DNA of 64,000 nucleotides, from assembly GCA_016699855.1 (NCBI GenBank), contig CP064988.1:4616501-4680500 (forward strand), in the 5' to 3' direction. The stretch comes from Rhodospirillales bacterium. Its GTDB lineage: Bacteria; Pseudomonadota; Alphaproteobacteria; Reyranellales; Reyranellaceae. Below are positions 51,423 through 60,855 of this stretch, in pieces. Each line of letters opens with the position of its first letter. Within the stretch, counting starts at the first letter, position 1. The notes under the pieces are model-generated. The model was not told the origin of the DNA and made no database searches. It worked only from the letters and a program-made list of their open reading frames with translations. Made by a program: the position numbers and the translations under genes.

Positions 51423-52679
51423 ATGGACGACAACGAATTCCACCGCATCAAGCGCCTGCCGCCCTACGTGTTCGCGGAGGTGAACGCGATGAAGGCCAAG
51501 GCGCGCGCCGCCGGCCAGGACGTGATCGACCTCGGCATGGGCAATCCCGATCTGCCGACGCCCGCCCACATCGTCGCCAAGCTGGCGGAGACCGCCGGCA
51601 ATCCCGCGACACACGGCTACTCCAACTCGCGAGGCATCCCGGGTCTGCGCAAGGCGCAGGCGCGCTACTACGCCCGCAGGTTCGGCGTCGAGCTCGACCC
51701 TGAATCCGAGATCGTCGTCACCATCGGCTCGAAGGAGGGGCTCGCCAACCTGGCGCAGGCCATCACCTCGCCGGGCGACGTCATCCTCGTGCCGAACCCG
51801 AGCTACCCCATCCATCCCTACGGCTTCATCATCGCCGGCGGTTCGATCGGCCACATCCCGGTACCGGGCCTGACCACGATCGAGGAATTCATGCCGGCGC
51901 TGGAACGCGCCGTGCGCCACAGCGTGCCCAAGCCGCTGGCGCTGGTGCTGAACTATCCGTCCAACCCGACGGCGCAGGTCGTCGATCTCGATTTCTACCG
52001 GCCGATCGTCGAGTACTGCCGCAAGCACGGAATCTGGATCCTGTCCGACCTCGCCTACGCCGAGATCTACTTCGACGACCGGCCGCCGCCGTCGATCCTC
52101 CAGGTGCCCGGCGCGCGCGACATCGCCATCGAGTTCACCTCGATGAGCAAGACCTACTCGATGGCCGGCTGGCGCATCGGCTTCGCGGCCGGCAACCGCC
52201 GCCTCATCCAGGCGCTGACGCGCATCAAGTCGTATCTCGACTACGGCGCCTTCACGCCGGTGCAGGTCGCGGCGGTCGCCGCCATCGACGGCCCGCAGGA
52301 TTGCGTCGCCGAGGCGCGCAACACCTACAAGGAACGCCGCGACGTGCTGATCGAGGGCATGAAGGCCGCCGGCTGGGACATCCCGACGCCGCCGGCCAGC
52401 ATGTTCGCGTGGGCGCCTCTGCCGGAGGCGTTCCGCGAACTGGGCTCGCTGGCGTTCTCCAAGCTGATGTTGACACAGGCCAACGTCGCGATCTCGCCCG
52501 GCATCGGATTCGGCGAATACGGCGATGGCCATGTCCGCATCGCCATGGTCGAGAACAAGCACCGCATCCGCCAGGCGATCCGCAACGTGCGGCTCGTGCT
52601 CGCGGATCCCGAGAAGTCGATCGAGCTCTACCACCGCGGCGTCGGCGACAACATCACCCGGCTGAAGGCCCGCGCGTGA
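51423..52679 (+). CDS. class I/II PLP aminotransferase (AlaC/DapL-like)
   Basis: 418-residue aminotransferase. PLP-binding lysine in SMSKTYSMAGWRIGF (near residue 241); DLGMGNPDLPTP, NPSYPIHP and LNYPSNPTAQ are typical of the LL-diaminopimelate/alanine aminotransferase group. Its stop overlaps the homoserine dehydrogenase start by one base (TGATG), the classical arrangement of an aminotransferase (alaC-type) with hom in proteobacteria. Confidence 0.9.
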   Translation: MDDNEFHRIKRLPPYVFAEVNAMKAKARAAGQDVIDLGMGNPDLPTPAHIVAKLAETAGNPATHGYSNSRGIPGLRKAQARYYARRFGVELDPESEIVVTIGSKEGLANLAQAITSPGDVILVPNPSYPIHPYGFIIAGGSIGHIPVPGLTTIEEFMPALERAVRHSVPKPLALVLNYPSNPTAQVVDLDFYRPIVEYCRKHGIWILSDLAYAEIYFDDRPPPSILQVPGARDIAIEFTSMSKTYSMAGWRIGFAAGNRRLIQALTRIKSYLDYGAFTPVQVAAVAAIDGPQDCVAEARNTYKERRDVLIEGMKAAGWDIPTPPASMFAWAPLPEAFRELGSLAFSKLMLTQANVAISPGIGFGEYGDGHVRIAMVENKHRIRQAIRNVRLVLADPEKSIELYHRGVGDNITRLKARA

Positions 52680-53977
52680 TGGCCGGCCCCCTGCGTATCG
52701 GCGTCGCCGGACTGGGAACGGTCGGCGGCGGGGTGGTCAAGCTGTTGCGCGAGCACCGCGACCTCCTGGAGCGGCGGTGCGGGCGCGAGCTGCGCGTCGT
52801 CGCCGCCAGCGCCCGGAACACGCGCAAGAAGCGCGATTTTCCGCTCGGGCGTATCCGCCTGGAGAAGGACGCGCTGAAGCTGGCGGCGGCGAAGGACGTC
52901 GACGTCGTGGTCGAGGCGATCGGTGGCAGCGACGGCGTGGCGCGCGCGCTGGTCGAGGCGGCGATCGCCAACGGCAAGCACGTGGTGACCGCCAACAAGG
53001 CGTTGCTGGCGTTGCACGGGGCCGGCATCGCGCGCGCCGCCGAGGCGGCCGGCGTGATCCTCGCCTACGAGGCGGCCGTGGCCGGCGGCATCCCGATCAT
53101 CAAGGCGGTGCGCGAGGGCCTGGTCGGCAACCGCGTGACGCGCCTCTACGGGATCCTCAACGGCACCTGCAACTACATCCTCACGACCATGCGCGAGACC
53201 GGCCGCGATTTCGCCGACGTGCTCGCCGAGGCGCAGAAGCTGGGCTACGCCGAGGCCGATCCAAGCTTCGACGTCGACGGGATCGACGCCGCGCACAAGC
53301 TGGCGCTGCTCGCCGCGGCGGCGTTCGGTTGTCCGCCCAACTTCAAGGGCGTGCACGTCGAGGGCATCCGCCGCGTCGGCGCGCTCGACATCCGCTTCGC
53401 CGAGGAGCTTGACTGCCGCATCAAGCTGCTGGGCGTCGCGCGCGAGACGACGCTCGGCATCGAGCAGCGCGTGCATCCCTGCCTGGTGCCGAGATCGGCG
53501 CCGATCGCCAGCGTCGACGGCGTGTTCAACGCCGTCGTCGTCGAGGGCGATTTCGTCGGATCCACGATGTTCCAGGGCCGCGGCGCCGGCGCCGGTCCGA
53601 CCGCCAGCGCGGTCGTCGCCGACCTTGTCGACGTGGCGCGCGGCCACGGCCTGCCGCCGTTCGTCGTGCCGGCGGCCTCGCTGGTCGCGCGGCGGGCCTC
53701 GCCGATGCGCGCGCACCGCGGCGCCTACTATGTGCGCCTGATGGTGCGCGACCGGCCGGGCGTCATCGCCGATGTCTCGGCGGCGCTGCGCGACGAGGAC
53801 GTGTCGATGCAGTCGATGCTGCAGCACGGCCGCGCCGGCGGCGCCGACGAGAGCGTCGCCGTCGTGCTGACGACGCACGTCACGGAGGAGGCGGCGATGA
53901 CGCGCGCGATCAGGCGCATCAAGGCGCTGCGCACCGTGATCGAGGCGCCCAACGTCATCAGGATCGAGAGCCCGTAG
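52679..53977 (+). CDS. hom: homoserine dehydrogenase
   Basis: 432 residues. NAD(P) motif GLGTVGGG (about residues 12-19), then TANKALLALHG, LNGTCNYILTTM with the catalytic region (YAEADPSFDVDGIDAAHKLALL), and a C-terminal ACT domain (VRDRPGVIADVSAALRDEDVSMQSM) that may mediate feedback by threonine. Makes homoserine for Met and Thr. Coupled to the preceding aminotransferase gene; start ATG. Confidence 0.95.
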   Translation: MAGPLRIGVAGLGTVGGGVVKLLREHRDLLERRCGRELRVVAASARNTRKKRDFPLGRIRLEKDALKLAAAKDVDVVVEAIGGSDGVARALVEAAIANGKHVVTANKALLALHGAGIARAAEAAGVILAYEAAVAGGIPIIKAVREGLVGNRVTRLYGILNGTCNYILTTMRETGRDFADVLAEAQKLGYAEADPSFDVDGIDAAHKLALLAAAAFGCPPNFKGVHVEGIRRVGALDIRFAEELDCRIKLLGVARETTLGIEQRVHPCLVPRSAPIASVDGVFNAVVVEGDFVGSTMFQGRGAGAGPTASAVVADLVDVARGHGLPPFVVPAASLVARRASPMRAHRGAYYVRLMVRDRPGVIADVSAALRDEDVSMQSMLQHGRAGGADESVAVVLTTHVTEEAAMTRAIRRIKALRTVIEAPNVIRIESP

Positions 53978-54035
53978 CGCCCCGGCGTGTGTTTGACCGC
54001 GTCCGTCCCCTCGGACGCCAACGGAGGAAAGAGGA

Positions 54036-55022
54036 ATGGCCGAGACTTCAACGATGGACCGCAACCTCGCGCTCGAGGTGGTGCGCGTCACCGAGGCCGC
54101 CGCGCTCGCGGCGTCGAAGCTGATGGGGCGGGGCGACGAGAAGGCGGCCGACCAGGCCGCCGTCGACGCCATGCGCCAGGCGCTCAACACGCTGGAGATC
54201 GACGGCACCGTGGTCATCGGCGAGGGCGAGCGCGACGAGGCGCCGATGCTCTACATCGGCGAGAAGGTCGGCACCGGAAAGGGCCCCAAGATCGACATCG
54301 CGCTCGATCCGCTGGAGGGCACGACGATCACCGCCAAGGGCGGGCCCAACGCGCTGGCCGTCATCGCCATGGCGGAGGAGGGCGGCTTCCTCAACGCCCC
54401 CGACGTCTACATGGACAAGATCGCGGTCGGCGGCGGCCTGCCGGACGGCGTCGTCGACCTCGACGCCAGCCCGGCGGAGAACCTCAAGAACCTCGCCAAG
54501 GCCAAGGGCGTCGAGGTGCACGACCTCGTGGTCTGCATCCTCGACCGGCCGCGCCACAACGAGCTGATCGCTCGCACGCGCGAGGCCGGCGCCCGCATCA
54601 TGCTGATCGGCGACGGCGACGTGTCGGGCGTGATCGCCACGTCGCAGCCGGAATCCGGCGTCGACATCTACATCGGCTCCGGCGGCGCGCCGGAGGGCGT
54701 GCTGGCGGCCGCCGCGCTGCGCTGCATCGGCGGCCAGATGCAGGGCCGCCTGCTGTTCCGCAACGACGACGAGAAGAGCCGCGCCCGGAAGTGGGGCGTC
54801 ACCGACCTCAACCGCAAGTACGGCATGCTCGACATGGCCAAGGGCGACGTGATGTTCGCGGCCACCGGCGTCACCAACGGCTCGATGCTGAAGGGCGTGC
54901 GCCGCTTCGCCGGCGGCGCCGAGACGCATTCGCTGGTGATGCGCTCGAAGACCGGCACCGTGCGCTACGTCGAGGCGGTGCACAATTTCAAGATCAAGAG
55001 CGGTCTGCCGAGCTGGGCGTAG
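54036..55022 (+). CDS. glpX: class II fructose-1,6-bisphosphatase
   Basis: 328-residue GlpX-type FBPase for gluconeogenesis. Motifs: GEGERDEAPMLYIGE, IDIALDPLEGTT (metal-binding, about residues 87-98), DLVVCILDRPRH, RIMLIGDGDV, and IGSGGAPEGVLAAAAL. Start has GGAGGAAAGAGGA upstream. Follows hom by 58 bases. Also known to be able to act on sedoheptulose-1,7-bisphosphate in some bacteria. Confidence 0.94.
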   Translation: MAETSTMDRNLALEVVRVTEAAALAASKLMGRGDEKAADQAAVDAMRQALNTLEIDGTVVIGEGERDEAPMLYIGEKVGTGKGPKIDIALDPLEGTTITAKGGPNALAVIAMAEEGGFLNAPDVYMDKIAVGGGLPDGVVDLDASPAENLKNLAKAKGVEVHDLVVCILDRPRHNELIARTREAGARIMLIGDGDVSGVIATSQPESGVDIYIGSGGAPEGVLAAAALRCIGGQMQGRLLFRNDDEKSRARKWGVTDLNRKYGMLDMAKGDVMFAATGVTNGSMLKGVRRFAGGAETHSLVMRSKTGTVRYVEAVHNFKIKSGLPSWA

Positions 55023-55100
55023 CGTCTCGCAATCCCATTCCCGCCCGTCCCCGCGCCGGCGTCGCCCCGGGCGCCCGAGCGGGCGGGCACCGGAGGCGGC

Positions 55101-56891
55101 GTGAACGTGGTGACGGCCTCCATTGAAGCGGCGTTCCTCGGCGTCGAGCGGTCCGCCGGCGGGCGGCGCTGGACGCTGAGGCCGGCCGACGAGCGCGCGG
55201 CGGGCGACATCGCGCGCCGGCACGACGTGTCCGACGCGGTCGCCCGTCTATTGACGGCGCGCGGAATAGGCGTCGACGACGCCGCGGATTTCCTCGATCC
55301 GACGCTGCGCCGGTTCCTGCCCGATCCGGCGCATCTGCGCGACATGGACCTCGCCGTGGCGCGTCTGGCGCGCGCGGTCATGGACGGCGAGCACGTCGCG
55401 GTGTTCGGCGACTACGACGTCGACGGCGGCACCTCCTCGGCGCTGCTGGCGCGCTTCTTCCGCGCGCTCGGCCGCGAGCTCGCCGTGTACATCCCCGACC
55501 GCATCAAGGAGGGCTACGGCCCCAACGCGCCGGCGCTGCTGGCGTTGCGGGAACGCGGGATCGACGTCGTCGTCACGGTCGACTGCGGCATCTCCGCGTT
55601 CGAGCCGTTGGAACGGGCGGCCGAGGCGGGCCTCGACGTGGTCGTCGTCGACCACCACGTCGCCGAGGCGCGCCTGCCGCGGGCCTGCGCCGTGGTCGAT
55701 CCCAACCGGCTCGACGATCCCAGCCCGCACAAGCAGCTCGCCGCCGTCGGCGTCGCGTTCCTGCTGGTCGTCGGCGTGAACCGCGCGCTGCGCGAGGCCG
55801 GCTGGTACGGCGCCGCGCGGCCGGAGCCCGACCTGCGCCGCTGGCTCGACCTGGTGGCCCTGGGCACGGTGTGCGACGTCGTTCCGCTCGTAGGCGTCAA
55901 TCGCGCGCTGGTGCGTCAGGGGCTTAGGGTGATGGCGGAGCGCGCCAACACCGGTCTCGCGGCGCTCGCCGACGTCGCCGGGGTGAACGAGCCGCCGACG
56001 GCGTTCCATGCCGGCTTCCTCCTCGGTCCGCGCGTCAACGCCGGCGGCCGCGTCGGCCAGGCCGACCTGGGCGCGCGCCTGCTGTCGAGCGACGATCCGG
56101 TGGAGGCGGCGGCGCTCGCGGCGCGCCTCGACGCGCTCAACGCCGAACGCCGCGCCATCGAGGCCGCCGTGCTCGACGCCGCGGCGATGGAGATCGAGCT
56201 CGCCGGCGATCCGCCGCCGGTCGTGGTCGTGGCGCGCGACGGTTGGCACCCCGGCGTGATCGGCATCGTCGCCAGCCGGCTGGTCGAGCGCTTCGGCCGC
56301 CCGGCGTTCGTGATCGGTCTCGACGGCGACACCGGCAAGGGTTCCGGCCGCTCCGTGCGCGGCGTCGACCTCGGCGCCGCCGTGATCGCCGCGCGCCAGG
56401 CCGGTCTGCTGGTCAACGGCGGCGGCCACACCATGGCGGCGGGATTGACGGTGGCGCGCGACCGGCTGCCGGAGCTGCGTGCCTTCCTCACCGCGGCGAT
56501 CGTGGCGCAGGACGCCGACGGCGACGCCGGCCGCGTCCTGACGCTCGACGGCGCACTGGCGCCGGCGGCGGCCACGCGCAAGCTGATCGACGACCTCGAG
56601 CGCGTCGGCCCGTTCGGCGCCGGCAACGCCGAGCCGCGCTTCGCGCTGACGGCCGTCCGCTCGACGTGGTCGCGCGCCGTCGGCACGGCGCATGTCCGCT
56701 GCACGCTGGTCGGCGGCGACGGCGCGCGCGTCAACGCCATCGCGTTCAGGGCGGCGGGCAAGCCTCTGGGGGCGCTCCTGTCCGACCCCGCGTCACCGGC
56801 GCTGCACGTCGTCGGCACGCTGCGCCTGGACCGCTGGAACGGACGCGAGAACGTCACGTTCCACGTCGAGGACGCCGCCCCGGCGCGATGA
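55101..56891 (+). CDS. recJ: single-stranded-DNA exonuclease RecJ
   Basis: 5'-3' single-strand DNA exonuclease in recombination and repair. The 596-residue protein carries the DHH-family motifs: GDYDVDGGTSS near residue 103, VDCGIS, VVVDHHVAEARLP with DHH at about 182-185, and GGHTMAAGL in the DHHA1 domain, then an OB-like C-terminal part. The motif I reads DGG where most RecJ proteins have DGA. GTG start after GGAGGCGGC. Confidence 0.93.
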   Translation: MNVVTASIEAAFLGVERSAGGRRWTLRPADERAAGDIARRHDVSDAVARLLTARGIGVDDAADFLDPTLRRFLPDPAHLRDMDLAVARLARAVMDGEHVAVFGDYDVDGGTSSALLARFFRALGRELAVYIPDRIKEGYGPNAPALLALRERGIDVVVTVDCGISAFEPLERAAEAGLDVVVVDHHVAEARLPRACAVVDPNRLDDPSPHKQLAAVGVAFLLVVGVNRALREAGWYGAARPEPDLRRWLDLVALGTVCDVVPLVGVNRALVRQGLRVMAERANTGLAALADVAGVNEPPTAFHAGFLLGPRVNAGGRVGQADLGARLLSSDDPVEAAALAARLDALNAERRAIEAAVLDAAAMEIELAGDPPPVVVVARDGWHPGVIGIVASRLVERFGRPAFVIGLDGDTGKGSGRSVRGVDLGAAVIAARQAGLLVNGGGHTMAAGLTVARDRLPELRAFLTAAIVAQDADGDAGRVLTLDGALAPAAATRKLIDDLERVGPFGAGNAEPRFALTAVRSTWSRAVGTAHVRCTLVGGDGARVNAIAFRAAGKPLGALLSDPASPALHVVGTLRLDRWNGRENVTFHVEDAAPAR

Positions 56892-56960
56892 CCGCGCACG
56901 CCGGGCGGACGCTTGATTTCCAGCCACGACCTGCTACATGGACGCGCCGTTTCGCCTCGC

Positions 56961-57036
56961 GTCCCCATCGTCTAGAGGCCTAGGACACCCGCCTTTCACG
57001 CAGGTAACACGGGTTCGAATCCCGTTGGGGGCACCA
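56961..57036 (+). tRNA. tRNA-Glu (anticodon UUC)
   Basis: 76 bases including an encoded CCA. Acceptor arms GTCCCCA and TGGGGGC pair (one T-G); T stem is ACGGG/CCCGT with loop TTCGAAT; anticodon loop CTTTCAC gives TTC at 56995-56997. The anticodon stem is CCCGC/GCAGG, so position 29 C (56990) faces position 41 A (57002), a mismatch; the relatives I recall have a Watson-Crick pair there. Confidence 0.95.
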
Positions 57037-57211
57037 CGGCTCCGCAGGACCGGTCAAGCTTGCCTTTGGCGCGGTCAGCGACAGCGCAATCGGGTGGTGG
57101 GGCACACCTCGGATTCGAAGCAGGCGACCGTCCCAGGCCACCGGCCGTGGGCGACCTGTTTCGGACGACGCGCTTGGCGCGACGGCGCCGCTCGGTCTCG
57201 CTCCCCCGGCC

Positions 57212-58233
57212 TCATCCCGGCGTCCATCTCAGATCGCCCGACAACGTATGGATGACGGCGTTGGGCCGCATGGCGTCGAGCAGGAACGCGAAGGTGACGA
57301 GGTGCGGAACGTCGCGCCAACCGCCGTCGACGCGGCGGCGGACGACGACGTTTCCGACGTCGCGTCCGGCGGCGATCTCCGGCGTGTCGAAGGGCGAGGC
57401 CTGGCCCGGCGTCCATTCCAGCCGCAGATCGCCGTCCTCGACGACGCCGCGCACCTTCAGCAGATCCACCGTCCAGGCGCGGCTCCCGACCACGACCACG
57501 CGCTCCAGCGCCGTGATGCCGTCGAGCGGCCGGCCGCGTACAGGAACGGCCAGCCCGAATCCTCGTAGCCCGCGTACGGGGTGTGCCCGTAGGGTCTGCC
57601 GGCGGGGTCGCCCGGCACCAGGACGCGCCCTTCCGGATGGCGCGCGCGGAACGCGGCGAAGGATTCGAGCCGCGCCGGCAGCTGCCGCAGGACCGTTCCC
57701 GTCATCGCGCCGACCACCGCCTCGCCCGACGCCTGCTGCCACCAGCTCTCGGTCTGGCGGTCGTACATCAGCATGTCGGAGTGGCGCAGCTTGCCGGTGA
57801 CGCCGAACGACAGGACGCGCCCGTCGATGGATCCATCGAACGCGATCGCGGTGTTGCACAATGGGCAGTAGGTGACCGACACGTCTGTCCCGCCAATCCG
57901 GTCGTTGACGATCTCGTGCCAGATCAGGACCCGCACGGGATAGGCCCGCGCCTCCCCGTCGATCGACAGCGAGACGACGGGATCGCGGTCGACCAGCGCG
58001 TGCGCGCCGTCCGACGCGACGAAGAGCGGCGCGTCGATCGCCGGAATGCCGTCCTTGGGCGGGCCGCCCTCGTGGATCTCCTCGAAGGGCACCGCGCGCT
58101 TCGAGAAATCGGTCGACGGCCACTGCGCGCGCCACCGTTCGGGCGCAGCCGCGGCGGGAAGCGACGCGCCCGCCGCCAGGGCGGCGACCGCCGTCGCCGT
58201 CCCGAGATGGACCGCGCGGCGCCGGGAGATCAT
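57212..58233 (-). pseudogene. DUF3179 family exported protein, frameshifted
   Basis: Full-length match to the DUF3179 pattern, but in two frames. Frame 1 from 58233 (ISRRRAVHLG..., Tat/Sec-type signal, GGAG upstream) runs through VTYCPLCNTAIAFDG, GKLRHSDMLMYDRQTESWWQQ and YEDSGWPFLY; the continuation RGRPLDGITALERVVVVG and the end LHTLSG-type segment (IHTLSGDLRW) lie in the next frame. The break is at about 57530-57541 (GCGGCC run) and needs one base. Could be genuine decay, programmed slippage, or a sequencing error. Function of the family is unknown. Confidence 0.8.
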
Positions 58234-58517
58234 GGATCGCGCTCCACGAGGGGTGGACATCCTCGCATCATGGACGCCGCCGCGCGTCCGGTCGTCGTGG
58301 CGGGCGGGCAACGCCGATCACGGTCGACGCCGGCGCGCGCCGACAGTCGCGCGCGCCTCCCGGGCGTCCACTCGGCGGCGAGATGGTCCAACGCGAACGC
58401 GGCCGGCGCGGCCTCGAGGTCGCTCGCCAAGGCGTCGTTCCACCGGCTGAGCCACCCGAACGGCGAAAGGACGGCGACGATCCCGACGACGCCCGCATCA
58501 GTGAAGCGCCGCCGCGC

Positions 58518-58970
58518 CTATTTGAGCGCGGCGTCGACGATGGCGTCGATCACCGCGACGTTCTTCGCGAGGTCGTCGCTCAGCCCGTGGCGCCGCTTGA
58601 GATACTCGGCGCTGTTGAAGCTGATCCAGACCTTGCCGCCCGCGTCCTGCCAAGCCAACGCCTTCATCGGCAGATCGAGCGCGATCTTCGGCGCCGCCAG
58701 CATCAGCGGCGTGCCGGCGCGCGGGTTGCCGAACACGAGGAGCTGCGCGGGCGGCATCTTCAGGCTGGCCTTTTCGGCCTCGGCGGCGTGGTCGACGCGG
58801 ACGAACACGGTGACCTTCCTGTCCTTGAGGACGCGGTCGAGGCGGTCGATCGTCTCCGCGACCGGGTACGGGCTCGGCCGCGTCACGATCCCGTCGTCCG
58901 CCGCCGCTGCGGTCAACGGCGCGATCGCGATCAGGACCAGAAACGCCAATCGAATCACGGTGTTGCCCAT
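58518..58970 (-). CDS. DUF302 domain secreted protein
   Basis: 150 residues with a signal peptide (IRLAFLVLIAIAPLTAAAA). The mature part matches DUF302: RPSPYPVAETIDRLDRVLKDRKVTVFVRVDHAAEAEKA, LLVFGNPRAGTPLM, APKIALDLPMKALAWQD. DUF302 proteins are small periplasmic or cytoplasmic proteins, sometimes of the TT1751 fold, with no established reaction. Start after GGAGATCGAA. The flanking 58234-58517 and 58971-59229 hold no other supported feature. Confidence 0.85.
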   Translation of the reverse strand: MGNTVIRLAFLVLIAIAPLTAAAADDGIVTRPSPYPVAETIDRLDRVLKDRKVTVFVRVDHAAEAEKASLKMPPAQLLVFGNPRAGTPLMLAAPKIALDLPMKALAWQDAGGKVWISFNSAEYLKRRHGLSDDLAKNVAVIDAIVDAALK

Positions 58971-59229
58971 TTCGATCTCCTCGGTCGTGGCGCGACCGGC
59001 CGCGCGAAGACTGACAAAGGGCTGATACCACGCGTGCCGGCGCTTCTGGCTGAACTCCGATCACGTGCGAGAGAGCGCAGGCATGCTCCATTCCCGTGGT
59101 CGGAGCGCGTTCTCCGGGCCGGGGCCTGTGACGCGGTCGCCGTGGCAGGCGCCGCGCGAACGGTTGTCGTTCTACCGGCAGGTTCCCGTTTCAGCGGAGC
59201 CCGCGACGCCGGACCGGGACGGCCGCCGA

Positions 59230-60129
59230 TCAGACCTCTGATCTCCGCGCCGGCAAGGCGCCGCTGCCGACCAGGATGCCGACGAGAACGAGCGCCATGC
59301 CGACGACGGTCTCCGTCGTCAGCGCCTCGCCCAGCAGGATGATCCCCAGCACCACCGCGGCGATCGGATTGAGCGTCAGGTAGAGGACGGTCGTCGTCGG
59401 CGGCAGCCAGCGCAGCGCCCACATGAACAGCGGGAACTGGGCGGCGCCGGCGATCGTTCCGAGGAACACGACGGCGAACCAGCCATCGCGGCTCTGGGCG
59501 GGCAGGGCGGCGCTCGCGTGCTGGAGCGCTATGACCGGCGACAACGCCGCCACCGCGAACGCCATCGCCAGCGCCGTCACGAAGAGCGGTCCGTGGCGCA
59601 TCAAGGTCGCGCGGCTGAAGACCGAATAGATCGCCGCGCAGAGCACGCCGAGGAGCATCAGCCCGTCACCGACGAGGAAATCGGAACCACTGTGCCCGAA
59701 CGCGGCGGTGCCGAACGCCACGACGATCCCGAGGAACGCCAGCGCGACGCCCGCGATCTTGGCCGACGTGAACCGCTCGCGTCCGAAGGCGGCGGCGACG
59801 ATCAGGGTCTGGATCGGAATCGTCGCCAGTCCCACCGCGCCGCGCGCCGCCGGGATGTATTGGAGCGACGCGTTGAAGGCCCAGGGGAACAGCACGAAGA
59901 ACAGGACTCCAAACATCGCGATCTTCGCGTATTCGGACGCCGTCAGCCTTTTCCGCGGCCACAGCCACGGCAGAACTGGCGCGAGGCACATCACCGAGAT
60001 GACATACCGGTAGAAGACGAGTGACAGGGCGTCCGTCTCGCCGATCACGAAACGCGTGGCGACGACCGCGGCCCCCGCGCTCAGCGCCGCTGTCGCCGCC
60101 GCGGCATGGGCGAGCGGAATCCTGTTCAT
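59230..60129 (-). CDS. EamA/DMT family transporter
   Basis: 299-residue inner-membrane protein with about ten hydrophobic segments in two EamA repeats. The second repeat contains LWALRWLPPTTTVLYLTLNPIAAVVLG and LLGEALT, typical of this drug/metabolite transporter family. AGGAG precedes the start. It is divergent from the HxlR regulator, which probably controls it. Substrate unknown. Confidence 0.87.
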   Translation of the reverse strand: MNRIPLAHAAAATAALSAGAAVVATRFVIGETDALSLVFYRYVISVMCLAPVLPWLWPRKRLTASEYAKIAMFGVLFFVLFPWAFNASLQYIPAARGAVGLATIPIQTLIVAAAFGRERFTSAKIAGVALAFLGIVVAFGTAAFGHSGSDFLVGDGLMLLGVLCAAIYSVFSRATLMRHGPLFVTALAMAFAVAALSPVIALQHASAALPAQSRDGWFAVVFLGTIAGAAQFPLFMWALRWLPPTTTVLYLTLNPIAAVVLGIILLGEALTTETVVGMALVLVGILVGSGALPARRSEV

Positions 60130-60165
60130 CGGCTCCTGATCTCAGCTAAACGCAGCGACGCGCTG

Positions 60166-60215
60166 AGTGACTGCAAATTTGAAAGTGACTGTAGTTTAGT
60201 GGCTTTTAAAATGCA
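60166..60215. promoter_or_regulatory. AT-rich divergent promoter with direct repeats (HxlR operator candidate)
   Basis: AGTGACTG occurs at 60166 and 60184 (18 bases apart) with a third, degraded copy AGTGGCT at 60198. An imperfect inverted repeat TGCA...AAAG / CTTTT...TGCA spans 60172-60215. AT content is far above the window's average. A weak TTGCAT-N17-TACAGT promoter for the EamA gene can be drawn on the minus strand. Confidence 0.5.
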
Positions 60216-60287
60216 AGTTACAAGGGTAGATATGACCGGGCCGTCGATTCGGATCGGCCTTTGGTCGGAAGCGGAGACCTCGGCGCC

Positions 60288-60659
60288 ATGGAAAAGAAGG
60301 ATTTTCGGTCGACCTGCTCCATCGCGCGGGCGCTGGACGTCGTGGGCGACAAGTGGACGTTGCTCGTCGTGCGCGACCTGATGTGGCACGGGAAGCGCAC
60401 CTTCCAGGCGCTCCAGGAAAGCGCCGAGCGCGTCCCCTCGAACATCCTGTCCCAGCGGCTCAAGAAACTCGTTGGATGGGGTTTGGTGGGGCGCGAGGCC
60501 TACCAGGATCGGCCCGTGCGGTACGCCTACCACCTGACCGATCAAGGGAGGTCGCTCGAGCCCGTCCTGCTCCAGATCATGGAGTGGGGGCACGCCCATC
60601 TTGGCGGAGGGGGGCGTTTCGACCCGATCACGGGCCGCAGCTGGCATCCGGACGCGTAG
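60288..60659 (+). CDS. HxlR family transcriptional regulator
   Basis: 123-residue winged-helix regulator of the HxlR/MarR-like group. The hallmark CSIARALDVVGDKWTLLVVRDL lies at the N-terminus, with the recognition helix in VPSNILSQRLKKLVGWGLV and the wing RPVRYAYHLTDQG. Cys10 in the conserved position could sense oxidants or electrophiles. Start ATG with GGAG upstream. Likely regulates the divergent EamA transporter. Confidence 0.9.
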   Translation: MEKKDFRSTCSIARALDVVGDKWTLLVVRDLMWHGKRTFQALQESAERVPSNILSQRLKKLVGWGLVGREAYQDRPVRYAYHLTDQGRSLEPVLLQIMEWGHAHLGGGGRFDPITGRSWHPDA

Positions 60660-60855
60660 ACGCCGCGGCCTGTTTGGGGAAGCACGCGTAGCGGGCTCAG
60701 GTCAGCGGCGCGGTCAAAGACGACAAATCGCATGCCCGCGCCGAAGGCGGCGACGACGCGGCGGTCGGACTGCCGGCCGGTCGGATCGCGCCGCCGCGCA
60801 TCATGGAGAAGAATTGACGAACGGCCCCACGTGGAGGCGGCGGTCGACGGGCGGC

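Noticed and set aside
56961..57211. tRNA-Glu as an integration site for a mobile element
   Set aside because: No integrase, no repeat of the tRNA 3' end noticed, and downstream genes look like ordinary chromosome. The 175 bases after the tRNA hold no gene.
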